A stretch of DNA of 64,000 nt from Spongilla lacustris (taxonomy: Eukaryota > Porifera > Demospongiae > Spongillida > Spongillidae), in assembly GCA_949361645.1 (NCBI GenBank), contig OX442430.1, positions 1,721,856-1,785,855 on the forward strand, given 5' to 3'. This document shows positions 52,150 to 63,867 of this stretch, one piece after another; positions within the stretch are counted from its first letter, which is position 1; the number at the start of each line of letters is the position of its first letter. The notes under the pieces are model-generated. The model had not been told where the DNA came from. It did not search any database and saw only the letters and a list, made by a program, of their open reading frames with translations. A program made the translations under genes and the position numbers.

Positions 52150-52476
52150 TTGTTTTTGTCAAAATGCATTTACGGCCGGCTACGAAAGAGGAAAGCTAAG
52201 CGACGAGAGGAATACCTCCTAAATCGAGACAATGAGATAGAGTCCTCCCGAGTTCAGTACGATGCTGATGCTGAACAAAGGCGGGCGTCTGCTCGTGATA
52301 TGTACAGAGCAAACCTGGAGTCGAACCAAGCTTCTAAGAGGTGGCAACAGGAAAAGAATTCTGTTGCGTCTAAGAAGCGACGTTATGAAATGAACTCAGA
52401 CGAGAAACGAGCTTCTAAGAGGGAAAGCTTGGCGCGTGAGTATCGAACTAATGGAACAGCTGCAAATGTAACATAA
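52150..52476 (+). CDS. Arg/Lys-rich repetitive protein fragment
   Basis: The open stretch encodes KRKAKRREEYLLNRDNEIES, then repeated short units around Arg/Ala/Ser and Tyr (SARDMYRANLES, ASKRWQQEKN, ASKKRRYEMNSDE, ASKRESLAREY). Such basic A/S-R-x-x-Y repeats are typical of the start of multi-exon transposon-associated proteins in sponges, though the family is not proved. No in-frame ATG exists; the nearest, at 52164, is in another phase. So the start is lost or lies in an upstream exon. Confidence 0.4.
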   Translation: MFLSKCIYGRLRKRKAKRREEYLLNRDNEIESSRVQYDADAEQRRASARDMYRANLESNQASKRWQQEKNSVASKKRRYEMNSDEKRASKRESLAREYRTNGTAANVT

Positions 52477-52591
52477 CTGTAAACATTGTGTTGCTAGGCA
52501 ATAAACATGCATATGGGAATTACAACGGCTGGATTTTACTTCTACGTTGTACTACATGTATACACAGTAGTCACTTATTAAAAAATGAATG

Positions 52592-52860
52592 TAAAAAACA
52601 TTCTCTCTGAGAAAGTTAGTGGTATATAGGATTTGAAGGCAATGGTGGTGTAAAAAGAAAGAGAACAAGGGATTCAGTGGAGATACAATGATTATTCCTA
52701 TATTTAGCACTGTATATAGAACGTCATTACACTGAATTATGTTGCTAAATATAGGAATAATCATTGTATCTCCACTGAATCCCTTGTTCCCTTTCTTTTT
52801 ACACCACCATTGCCTTCAAATCCTATATAACACTAACTTTCTCAGAGAGAATGTTTTTTA
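52592..52860. repeat. Near-perfect 118-bp hairpin (foldback)
   Basis: The left arm 52592-52709 and the right arm 52743-52860 are reverse complements with two differences. They are separated by a 33-bp loop. Arms start TAAAAAACATTCTCTCTGAG. The two minus/plus frames at 52552-52764 and 52739-52930 encode the same peptide because of the inversion and are not genes. Likely a MITE or recent inverted duplication. Confidence 0.9.
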
Positions 52861-53573
52861 TATCTTGTCAAATATAAACATGCCGCTCATAAAATACTTC
52901 ATGCATGAAAGGTGGCCACATGCAGCCTGATGCATGCAGGCCTTACTTCACCTTTAGTGTTACGGTATATGATTGTACTGTAAACCAAAGTTCACAGAAA
53001 CAGCCGGTTATCGCATGCATGCAGGACGGGCAACTCCATTGAAGTCGACCGCACCAGAACAGATCATGCTTCTTCGATAGCCTCGTGGTCCTCCAGCAAA
53101 CAAACTGGCATGCACTCTTAAAAGCAATTTATTATTCGCCGGTTGGTGGGGCCCAATGTGGCGTAATTGGGAGGGGAGGGGGATTCCAAAACAATTGTGT
53201 GTGACATAAGTAATAGTTAAGGGACCTCTCTACCTACAAACAGAATTAGAACGGAACTACTACTACAGAAAGGTTTGAACCCGCGGTGGGGTATCGAGCG
53301 TTGCAATATTGGCACGGAGTAATTGCAAGACCCCAAAATGTATTTTACCATTGAGAAATGGTGTCCTATTTTCAGCACTTATAATTCATACCCCAGTGAT
53401 GCCGCGGTTCGCCCGTCAACCGTCAAGACCGTCAAACTAGGCGATACGTTTGGCTTGACCGCGTCCGTGACCGTCAGGAAAAGTGACTAATTGAATAAGT
53501 TCGCGAAAGCACTTAACCGTCAGCATAACTGAGGTAATAACCGTGGACCGCCAAAAATGTTGACGGTCAAAGG

Positions 53574-53679
53574 TAGTCTCGTACCCGGACCCAAATGTAC
53601 GTAACGATGATCATCGCTTACAATATAACCTCACGTACACACTGTAAGCGATGATCATCGTTACGTGGGTACGAGACTA
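53574..53679. mobile_element. 106-bp MITE with 9-bp target duplication
   Basis: TAGTCTCGTACCC at the left is exactly inverted (GGGTACGAGACTA) at the right. The core contains an inverted ACGATGATCATCG pair. GGTCAAAGG flanks both sides (53565-53573 and 53680-53688), a perfect 9-bp duplication as made by Mutator-like transposases. It is inserted in the left part of the hAT element. Confidence 0.9.
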
Positions 53680-54179
53680 GGTCAAAGGCATGAAGAAAAT
53701 TTATTGGATGACTGAGGACTGGGAACCTGTGAGAGTAGATACAATGCAGTATTCATACACCCTAGTGACAATTCAATAATGAATTGTACGCTGACACCAG
53801 TTTCCTGGCATGCTCAGTACTGTTTATGTGAACAAAATTAACTTGTTGTTTGGATTTTGTTGTTTGGCTTTTATTTCTTGCTTGGATCGTGTATCATATA
53901 ATTTTAGGTAGGTGCTCATTGCAATCAGTTGCCTTTGGTTTTCAAGTGCAGGCCTATACTAGTACCCGAGTTCTGACTTCCGGCTGATTTAATAGTATCT
54001 CTGCTGGGTTTAGCCTGAGTCCTGATCGACCGGTTCATAATTCTGAAGCAGAAAAACTTGCTATCGATTGCACAAGTCAAAGAACCACCTGCATCGAAGA
54101 AATGTAAGCTGCGAAACATGCAAGCCTCCGTCAAGGCAGTGCAGCCAAGGGTGCAGTTCATCCCAGCGGTCCCAAATTT

Positions 54180-55170
54180 ACCAACGCCTGGCTGTGGAAG
54201 CACTACAAGCTGTCGCCTCGTTCTGATCATGGGGTCTAGCTGTGCTTAGTGTGTCAAAAGGCTGGAGAAATAACGTGGGCTCCTCGTGTTGATGGGTCGA
54301 CAACTCGAATGAAAAAGCATCTACTTGAAGCCCACAACATGTATGCGCCTCAGTGCATGCATGATACATACATGCCATGCTGTCATATTATCGTTTTGTA
54401 ATAGTTAACATTATAGTATGATTATTTGCATGAAATCTCTTTGTAGTGAGGAGCCGGCAATGAAATAGCTCCCTTCAAAAGTATATGAGTGTTTTCTGAG
54501 TCTTAAAACTGGGTTCAAAACCAGATTTAATCCATCATCCTTAATTGTTACTCAACGTTGCTGCACTAGTCCACCCTGGCCACAAAGCTTGAGTTGGTTG
54601 GAACCAACTATAAGGGAGGAGGGAATACAGCAGTTTAAGGACGAGCTGCTTATTGTTGCTGGGATTTAAAATGATCCTCCAAACTCACTGTCCTCATTAG
54701 ACACTCAGGAAGATGCTGTGCCCAATGACAAAATATCAGCTCTGGATGCATATATTGACTTTGACGTATATGTAAGTCAGACTATATTTTGGTAACTTTT
54801 TAAAAATAAGTGCGAATTTCAACCGACTCAGTGCATTTTATGCATTCTATTGTAGTCATGTACTGCTACCAAAGCGATCCTTGGGGTGGCAAACAGGAGT
54901 GTGAGGGACAGCGTTGAAGCGCTATATGCTGGAACCACAAACCAACTGGCGTGTTAATAACGTCATGCAATGGTGCATGGAGCGACCACGAAGCTAAATT
55001 CCCTCACATCGCTCTGCTAGCCCTAAAGTATTTAGCCATTCCCGGCGGCGTCCAGTGCTACCTCTGAAAGGGTATTTTCGCAGTTAAAACTTGTACTTGA
55101 TCGCAAGAGATGGCGGATGGATGCTGGCAGAGTGGAAAAAGTCATCTTCTTGCGGTGTAACAAACTTTTT
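54180..55170 (+). pseudogene. hAT transposase remnants (BED finger and dimerisation domain)
   Basis: Around 54190-54345 the plus strand reads LWKHYKLSP, a stop, then CLVCQKAGEITWAPRVDGST and MKKHLLEAHN, a BED-type zinc finger (C-x2-C...H-x4-H). Around 54970-55170 it reads DHEAKFPHIALLALKYLAIP. After a one-base frame change comes AASSATSERVFSQLKLVLDR...VEKVIFLRCNKL, the C-terminal hAT dimerisation domain. The middle with the catalytic residues was not found intact. Stops and frameshifts make it non-functional. Confidence 0.8.
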
Positions 55171-55525
55171 AATGTATGATTAATAATTGCTTTGGTTATT
55201 ACTTTGTGCCGATAATTGCGACCGGGTATCGACCGGGACCGTCTTGAATCCAGGCGGCCGCCGTCAAACCGCCAACGTGACCGTATTGCTAAGATACGGT
55301 CAGTGTTCGTCCGTGAACGTGACCGGGACGATCCGGTACGGTTAATCGTGAACGTGACCGGATCGATAATAGCCGACCGCGGCATCACTGCTTGTAATTA
55401 CTCCGTGCCAATATTGCAACGCTCGATAGCCCACCGGGTGCAAACCCGCCATAACTTACTGTAGTAGTTACTGTAATCACATCCGTTCAAATTCTGTTTG
55501 TAGGTAGTGTGGTCCCTTAGCTATT

Positions 55526-56848
55526 GGATTGCTCTGTTCGTTAATTTTTATGCCATCTCTTACGGATATACAGTTGAACATAAATTTTACAATACAAACA
55601 AAAAAAGTAGAATTAACATTAAAAAAAATACAAAAAAAAAATTTAAATGCTAAAGCCTATTGCATGGCTGTAGGAAGTGATACCCCATGCATCGTCAAAG
55701 CCTAGTCCACTCCTCCACTTTATCCTAGATCCCCTTAGACACAAGGTTGATGCTTGAACTAGCTAGGGCAAATAAAAAGTCGAGCTCTGACAAATGCACA
55801 CGTTTCTTAATATGATTTTTTCCCCCCCATTTTGCTGCTATGTTGGTTGCTATGTACTTCAAAAAATGTTCTGCCTCTCTGTGGAGAAGCCCATCAATGG
55901 ATGTTACCAGGAGTAAATGTATCTCGCCTATCTTCCACTGCCATTTTATACGGCTTCTTCTTTTCTAGAACCCCTGAGTTCTAAATTGATTCCAGGCTTG
56001 GTGGTCAAATACTGATTCGGCTTGTTGGCGGTGGTCGACAAGTGTCGAACGCGAAAGAGTCGACTTAGCGAACAGCCGATCCCTTTGCGTAATAGCGACA
56101 TTGGTGCTCCAGGGCGATAAGACTAGGCTCCCTTATTCACGTGCAAATATTACTCGGCCTCGTTATACATGTACATACATCATATGCTCGATTATTCAGC
56201 CCCTGGCCTGCATATAATTTAGTGTGCATGAATATTCTGTTCGATCCATTAGACCATTCCAGATGTGACTATAAATTTATAGTTTCCCAACTTGTTCCGC
56301 TGTGTCATAATAGACCACCTGCGTAATATGTCACTATTATGTCCATTTTTCTAATACTTTTATTTGTTTGAGTTGTTGGTTTATATAGCGAGTCACTTTA
56401 GAAAAGGCTTGGATGTTTCTTGGCCATAGCGTCTCAGACATCAACAGCTATAATTCTTGATATACAGCGCCATCTCTTTTAGTTGTGCTACCTTTCGCTT
56501 TCAATACAATAATTATTATCTTCATTTTTAATAATTGTAAGTAAATAATGGTTAGCTAGTAGACTGGGTTTTAGGAAAAGGTTGCGGCATGATCCGGACG
56601 GGAAACTATTATTACATTTGGAATGGCCCTATACGTGCACAAAATTCCGCCCGCACAAACAAACTTATCGCGCCCACTTAAGTGTGCATCACATGTAGCC
56701 AATTCAGCGCAGCTGTGCCTGTTGAATAATAAATACACTGCTGTCGAATCAATTTTTAATTCCATATTAAGTGTCTGAGTACAGGTTTAGGATTTTATAT
56801 GTCCTGGTCCATACATGCAAACACTCTGAATCAGAATTATTCATTTGT
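55526..56848. other. Intergenic region, no supported gene
   Basis: A-rich tracts at 55600-55650 and short frames without recognisable domains. Confidence 0.5.
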
Positions 56849-57160
56849 ACACATTTATTTGGTAGTACAGTCATGACCATCATACTGATGATACTGTACA
56901 TAACAAAATAATCTATTAACCGCAATGCATTAATAATTGTATTGACTGGATTAGTGGTCCGACTATTGGATTCGCCCACTTTAAGCCTGTCAGCTTTGAA
57001 GCAGTTCGACTACTTATTAAGTTCAATATAAATATGCCTTATAGCAGTACTAGTGTCACCACAACTCACAGTTACATGTAAAGCTCAAATGCAAGCTTTG
57101 AACTATAACTACATGCATGTATGAATGCATCACCAAACAATCCCAATTCTGTTGCAGTTG

Positions 57161-57306
57161 TAGCGTCGGTTACAGGTGTGGCAAAAGGTTCATCCAATAC
57201 AACAACATACGCGCTTATATAGATACTTCTGACACCAATGTAGCGTCGGTTACAGGTGTGGCAAATGGTTCATCCAATACAACAACATACGCGCTTATAT
57301 AGATAC
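57161..57306. repeat. Two 66-bp direct repeats unique to block 2
   Basis: TAGCGTCGGTTACAGGTGTG...ATATAGATAC occurs at 57161-57226 and 57241-57306 with one difference. The stretch is absent from block 1 at the matching place (around 16090). Confidence 0.9.
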
Positions 57307-57712
57307 AAGTACAAAGGTCATAGCGCATGCGCTACACAGTCGAATTCACTGTAAGGTAGTTACTTAAATGTAGCACCACTTCATTGTACTTTATTTAAAT
57401 TTTTTCATCTCTGCAGCCGACAGTACAGGCATCAGTGTCTATTACGTATTGATAGGATTAATGTAGCATCCATTTGCCCACTTAAGGTTGTCAGGTTGAC
57501 TAGTATTCACTTCACTTCAATAAAATAATCTCTGTAGCATTCAAGTGCCACCACAACTCATCAAGTAGCATAAAAGCAAGGGCAGTTTTGCATGCCATCA
57601 CCAGAGAGTGTTTAATTCAAATTTGCTGGCCACTGCATATAATTTCAAAATAAAAGAGCCACTTTTTAATAATCAATGCACATTTATCATGAAATGATGA
57701 AATGTTAGCAGT

Positions 57713-59537
57713 TCACATGGAGCAGACCACACAAGATACAACATCCTGAGTTGCATAGGAGTAGGCATTCAGTGCACCCTTTGCAATAACAGAAAGATCA
57801 TTGCAGGGACTCTGGCTCAGCTTAGAACCATAATTGGTGTCAACACACAGGTTCTCTCCAGGCCATTTTGGATTGGTTGCCTCATAACCTACATACTCTG
57901 CATACCATCCATATGGACAGACAGTGTTATCAGGGAAGGTAAAAACTGTGGATCGACCACTAGCCAAGCAGGCAACACAAGGGACAGTCTTTCCATTAGC
58001 ATCGGTGACATCCTCCAAATTCAAGAGAGGGCTCTGTGTCTGTGGTGGGTAAGAATTGTGAGCATCAGGGAGGCACAGGTAGTCTCCATCAGCATCTTTG
58101 GCATTGTTGCTCACAACAATGTGACCAGAGTACACATTGCTTTCACCAGCAGGGCACACATTGTTACCCCAGCGAATGTAGAATACAGCTCCTAAAAAGA
58201 AAAGTACATAAACAGATTATTGGCTAAAGACAAATGGATTTGAAATGAATCATACCATTGGATCCAGGAGCTCCCTGAGGTCCCTGTGGGCCAGTGTTTC
58301 CCTTTGGTCCTTGTGGTCCCTGTGGCCCAGCTGGGCCAGTAGGGCCAGCAGGACCAGCTGGTCCAGCAGGACCTGCAGGGCCCTGTGCTCCATCCTTTCC
58401 TAGATGGTTGATCATATTTGCATGCATGTACAGTGGTTTTTAAATAGTGCACACCTGGTGCTCCAGGACTTCCAACTGGTCCTTGGTCTCCCTTGTCTCC
58501 CTTAGCACCATCCTGACCATTCTTTCCTGGAGCTCCAGTTTGACCAGGTTGTCCTGGCTGGCCTGCATCACCCTTTGGTCCTTGGTCTCCCTTTGCTCCT
58601 TGGTCTCCCTTAGGTCCCTGAGGTCCCTGGAGACCCATATCTCCTTTATCACCTTTAGCACCTACAGCATTTCCCATCATTTTAAAACATGGTTTTAATG
58701 CCCACCACTGATTGCGTACCATCTTGGCCAGGTGCACCAGGAGCTCCAGGCTGTCCATTATTGCCAGGTAGTCCCTGGTCTCCTTTTGGTCCCTGTGGAC
58801 CAGCAGGTCCAGGTAGTCCAGGTGCACCAGGTGCTCCAGGTGCTCCCTGAGCACCAGGTGCTCCAGGAGGACCACACAGCAAAATTTTTTTAGTGTATTT
58901 CACTCAAAACGCAAACTATAACACTCAGAATCCTGATTCAGAGTGATATAGTTTGCCGTTTTGAGTGAAATACACCAAACTGTTTTTGCTGTGCAGCTGG
59001 GCAAGTAGGGCAGGTTGGGGGAGGAGGGTAGAAGCACTCTCCCTTTTCTCCTTTTGCTCCTAATTGATGTTACAAATGTTGCAATAACCTCTACATTGCA
59101 ACTGAGAACTGACCATTATCTCCAGGGGGTCCAGCTACACCTTGTGGTCCCTTGGCCCCAGTGTCTCCTGTGTCTCCCTTAGGTCCTTGTGGACCAGGCT
59201 GTCCCTGAGGACCAGTTTGTCCTGGTTGGCCTGCAGGTCCAGGGTAGCCTCTATCTCCTTTAGGTCCTAATAATACGGTACAATAATCGCAATGCTCGTG
59301 CATACTTGAATAAAATTTACCTGGGAGACCAGGGGCACCCGGAGGGCAGTACTGCTTGCATTCAGGTGCTCCAGTTGTTGCATGATAGGGTGCCGTTGTC
59401 TGCTGGTACGGTGCCGTAGTCGCCTGCTGATAAGGAGGCGTCGTTGGCTGCTGGTACGGTGGTGCCGGATAAGCTACAGATGCTGCAGCCGCAAGTTGAA
59501 CAAGGCATGCAGCCACGCCCAGTGAAATAATGACCAT
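57713..59537 (-). pseudogene. Short-chain collagen, block 2 minus-strand gene, exon 3 interrupted
   Basis: Counterpart of the gene at 16452-18165. Exons: 59537-59321, 59266-59114, 59059-58720, 58661-58455, 58399-58256 and 58191-57713. All junctions are kept, and lengths are identical except exon 3, which is 340 bp against 219. The extra 121 bp are a foldback element plus a CA duplication. It lies just after the TCPTCPA insert. Since 121 is not a multiple of three, the frame changes, and a TGA follows about 18 codons into the insert. A truncated protein would keep the signal peptide and first collagen repeats but lose most of the triple helix and the C-terminal domain. Everything downstream of the insert remains open and nearly unchanged, so the insertion is recent. 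It could also be an allele present in only some individuals. Confidence 0.85.
58875..58993. mobile_element. 119-bp foldback MITE in collagen exon 3
   Basis: Starts CACAGCAAAA and ends TTTTGCTGTG. The arms continue as TGTATTTCACTCAAAACG on one side and its inverse on the other, folding into a long hairpin. CA flanks both sides (58873-58874 and 58994-58995); the empty site in block 1 has a single CA. Sequence and target site are thus read directly by comparing the two blocks. Confidence 0.93.
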
Positions 59538-61304
59538 GCTTGAAAACTATAGAAGACTTTGAGGTTGAATTTTGCCTTGGTGGATTCAGTTCTTATATAG
59601 CACTATAGAGACAAAGTTGTTTTGTTGTCTATCTGTAAGCTGTCAACACAGGTGATAATTATATTGCAGCAGTCACCACTTCCTGATTGATGGCTTGGCT
59701 TCTGTGTGTGCGTGCGCACTAAAAGTTATGGTATTTTAATTAATTGGTACACAGTATTAACCTTCCCGGCTTTTTATTGCTCTAGACGTTTAGATTTATC
59801 GTATTCTGGTTACATATTGTGCTCAATTTATGAACGTTTGCATTAGATAGGTAATAAGCAATGTCATTTGAGACAGCATTAATGCTTATAATATCTTTTG
59901 TCATTTTAAATGTTGTCTGACTAGATAAAGATGCTTGTATATATATAATTATATATATGAATGCAATGCACATGGATTAACCCTTGCTGTTTGAGTTTCT
60001 TTCTTTGAAGTATAAATGAAGTTTAATATTAAAAAGCGAGCTGGACACTCACGATACACCCACAGTACACAGGGACGTTGTCCTATCACCTGGCACTGTA
60101 GCGTTATTGTCACACGATTCCCTTTGTATATGTACTTCTGTATACAACACCGTACTGTTGTTGCTACTATCAGTGGGCATATGTGGTTCAGGGAACCGAG
60201 CAGAAGCATGCATAAATGTAACTTTTAATAATCAATCTTCTTACCGACTTACAGTCTAATCCGCTCCCACGCCACCCCTGCACCTAATTGATTGTACAAC
60301 AATACGAAATAACTTGCGGGTTAGGTTCTCGTGTTGTTAGGCGGGGAGGTCGTCTGCGCAATTGCATGCATGGACGTTATACATGCAGCATTCATAACTT
60401 CATATATCAAGTCTCATGCAATTGAGGTACGGCGTACATGCATGTTCACATGTACACATCAGATAGCTACTACAAGTCTACAACTACGTATGCATGTACA
60501 CAAGTGTATATGCCACAGACGCACACACTACAGGGGTCTCCTGTGTGTGTTTGGGGGTATACAATCTAAGTTTTTATACACGTACTCTGACTGCACTCTG
60601 CTAATAAACAAAAATGAGAAGGCCTCTTGTTTTCAGTCCAAGTTATTTGGTGTGACGATTGCGATGCTCAATTTGTGCGGTCGGGTAATCTGCATGCGTG
60701 CATGGCTTCTATTCTGCCACTTTTCAACCTTCTTTGTACTCAGCCTACATTTTGTACCTGCTGTGTATCTTACATTATCCCATTATCGAGTACATTTTCG
60801 CCACGGTCAGAGACTAAACATAAGAAAATTTTATACGTTTCCTACCTGCATGGTACTACATGTACATGGATTCGCAATGGTGCGGTCATGTGCCAGGTTG
60901 CATATGCCAATGGCATTATTAACATTTATGCCACTTCTACGAACATGCATATATGGAATGTAATAAAGGAGAAAACGCATTTGGTTCAACTCCTTACGGT
61001 GAAAATAACGTACGTGCGCGCAAGCTGGTGTGTTTTTAGGAAGTGTTAATCATTGCATGCAGGCGGGTGAATCACTTGACAATGCTCCTTATCGTCTGAA
61101 GCCCCCGTTACCTAAGATCATTATTCAATAATTGAATAGCGTTTGATTTGTGTCAATACATGGCTGTGAAATGCGCCAAATGTTTAATAAGCAATCAACA
61201 CAACTTTAGACAACAAAGCCATCATCTACAGCTTCCTGCTAAGAGCGTACTTAAGTGTCAATGCTCCGTTAGATTTCCACGTACTGCAATATCACCTCTC
61301 CGGT
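59538..61304. promoter_or_regulatory. Shared intergenic region of the divergent collagen pair (block 2)
   Basis: 1767 bp, almost identical to 18166-19950, with the minus-strand TATA box (TGCTATATAAG) at 59592-59602. Open frames at 60331-60963 and 60627-61049 are versions of those in block 1 with shifted ends, and no domain is recognised. Confidence 0.5.
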
Positions 61305-63039
61305 ATGACTTCTTGGATTGCACGGCTAGGCCTAGCGACCTATCTGCTGCATTTATCAGCTGCAGCATCTGTAGCTTACCCGCCACCTGGATTGCCACGT
61401 GGATTGCCCTACCAGCCAACTGTGGCCCCAACTACAGCAGCTCCATACAAGCCTACAGTTCCCATCCAACTTTGCAAGGAAATCTGCCCAGCGGGCCCTT
61501 CTGGTCCAAAAGGTATACAGTTTAAATTTTGCTTCGTATATAATACCATCAAATATACAGGACCTAAGGGTGACAATGGCCCAGCTGGTCCTGATGGTGT
61601 TCCTGGACTTCAAGGTTCTCAGGGACCTCCTGGTGCCAAGGGACCAAAGGGGGACACTGGAGACCAAGGACCAATCGGATTGCCTGGTCCAAAAGGCCCT
61701 ACTGGTAAAATGGGTAAGTGCTGATGGGTGTGTTCGTACAACAATGGAAGCACCAACAAACATACATACATCCACATGTACTACTACTGTAGGAGACAAA
61801 GGAGATAATGCTCAGTGTATACCCCAGCCTCCCCCACCTTGCAAGATGTGCCCAGCTGGTCTTCCTGGAGCACCTGGTGCTCAGGGAGCACCTGGAGCAC
61901 CTGGTGCAACCGGACTACCTGGACCTGCTGGTCAAAAGGGACCAAATGGAGACCAAGGACTACCTGGCTATAATGGACAGCCTGGGGCTCCTGGTGCACC
62001 TGGCAATAATGGTACATACATGCACCTACATATAGTTCAGAAGAGAACATGATGTGCAATATCACCTGATAGGTGCAAAGGGAGATCAGGGAGACATAGG
62101 CCTCCCAGGACCTAAAGGACCAATGGGAGACCAAGGAGCAATAGGAGACAAAGGAGCAAAGGGAGACGATGGCCAGCAAGGACAACCTGGCCTAGCTGGA
62201 GTTCCAGGAATGGATGGAAACAAGGGAGAAAAGGGTGACCAAGGAGATGCTGGAGCACCTGGAAGTGTTGGTCTGCCTGGTTAGTTAGTTGATATGCCCA
62301 ATTCTAACACTGCAACAAACTCATGATCAAAATCTAATACCCTTTCCAATCTTCAGGAATGGATGGAGCACAGGGTCCTTCAGGTCCTGCTGGACCAGTT
62401 GGTCCTGTTGGCCCTACTGGTCCAGCTGGACCACAGGGACCACAAGGACCCCAGGGGGATGCAGGTTCACAGGGTCCTCAGGGAACTCCAGGAGCCAGAG
62501 GTATATACATCTAACAATCCATATATTTCATCATGTTTGCCACCTTTACCTATATGCTCTCTACATAAGATGCCTTCTACATTCACTGGGGTAGCAATAC
62601 CTGCCCTGCTGGTGAAAGTAATGTGTACTCCGGTCACATTGTCGTGAGCAACAATGCCAATGATGCTGATGGAGACTACTTGTGTCTCCCTGATGCTCAC
62701 AACTCTTACCCACCACAAACACTGGGCCCTCTCTTGAATTTGGAGGATGTCACTGATTCTAATGGGAAGATTATTTCATGTGCTGCGTGTGCAGCTGCTG
62801 GTCGCTCTGCTGTCTTCACCTATCCTGACAACATTGTGTGCCCTAATGGCTGGTATGCCGAATATTCGGGCTACTACGCAGCAAATCCAAAGTGGCCCGG
62901 GGAGAACATCTGTGTCGACACTACTTTTGGTACCCAGTTGAGTCAAACACCATGCAACAATCTTGCTGTTATTGCCAAGGGTTCTATCAGCGCATACGGA
63001 CTTTCTGATATTGTCTCTTGCGTGGTGTGCTCCATTTAA
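61305..63039 (+). CDS. Short-chain (spongin/C4-like) collagen, block 2 plus-strand gene
   Basis: Six exons: 61305-61512, 61561-61713, 61793-62011, 62073-62279, 62357-62500 and 62570-63039, all with the lengths and phases of the block 1 copy at 19951-21685, about 466 residues. Signal peptide, Pro/Thr linker, CKEICPAG, Gly-X-Y repeats with the [16 protein letters not shown] break, and the nine-cysteine C-terminal domain are all intact. The few amino-acid differences are mild (for example ASVAYPPP kept, DANG to DSNG and IIPCAAC to IISCAAC in the end domain, NTVCPNG to NIVCPNG). This copy looks functional, in contrast to its divergent partner. Secreted matrix collagen by family. Confidence 0.92.
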
Positions 63040-63867
63040 ATACATTCCATTAATTGGACAGCTGAGCATTAAATGTACTTGGCGTTGTAAAGTACATTAT
63101 TTTTCAATCGCACAAAAAGAAAATTAAATCGTTTGATTCGCTAGGGTGGGAGTTAGTACCACCATGGCAGGCGACAAAGTTACAGTAGCAGAAATAAGGA
63201 CATGTTTTAACAAGACTCCTTCACCAATCAGACCATGCATACTGCATGCACAATGCGGTTTATCCTGAATTAAAGCATTATAAAACTATTATCATCATGA
63301 TAATTAATTACATCGCTTCAATTCGTTGATGTTCCATATGCAAGTGTAAACTAACATAAAATACAATATTCCGCGCGAAACATTTATTATGTGTGGTGTA
63401 ATATGTAGATGTGACTTGTGTACTGAAGTGGTACAACTGATTAGCTCTTGGATCAAGTGGCTCCACTGATGTACCGTGAGCTGGCTAGGTGGTGTGAGTA
63501 ATTGGCTGGGTGGTGGGACTTAGAAAATCGCTAGATAATTTGCGGAACTGGGCCAGGCTAGGAGGCATATTTATTTATCTTAAAGCACAGTACAGCTTCA
63601 TCTTAACGCAGTCAGAACTAAAGTTTATTGCCACTGATGAAGTGCTGCATTGGTTAGCATGCAGAGCCTGAACTGATGAATGTGAAATATAAGATTCCAG
63701 GAACGATCAAAACACTAGCGACCATATAGTTTTGGACTAAAACCTGTGTGACGACGATAAGACACACTATAATACAACCCATAACTTGGTTCCAAGTACA
63801 ATGCATACTAGGATGTAGACGTGCTTCATGTTATGAAACAATTTTATTTTTCACCAGTCATTGCACA

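Larger units (their letters stand above)
53394..55390. mobile_element. hAT transposon, degenerate
   Basis: CAGTGATGCCGCGGT at 53394-53408 is perfectly inverted at 55376-55390. CAGTG ends are typical of hAT elements. Subterminal CCGTCAA/GACGGTC motifs recur. A decayed transposase is inside on the plus strand. No clean 8-bp target duplication could be read next to the ends. Confidence 0.85.
53212..55525. mobile_element. Outer foldback element split by a hAT transposon
   Basis: The left arm 53212-53329 and right arm 55391-55525 are reverse complements with some changes. Both outer ends read AATAG(T/C)TAAGGGACC on the appropriate strand, and the inner parts share TATCGAGCGTTGCAATATTG. Without the hAT element the arms would form one palindromic element of roughly 300 bp. 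Confidence 0.8.
56850..63867. repeat. Collagen segmental duplication, copy 2
   Basis: Direct copy of 15805-22508. Main differences: an extra stretch of about 200 bp near 57147-57345 with a tandem repeat, the 121-bp insertion in exon 3 of the minus-strand gene, and scattered small changes. On the right, homology stops exactly where the inverted transposon end begins (63868). Confidence 0.9.

Noticed and set aside
52552..52930. Two similar small genes on opposite strands
   Set aside because: They are the two arms of one hairpin, so both strands encode the same peptide.
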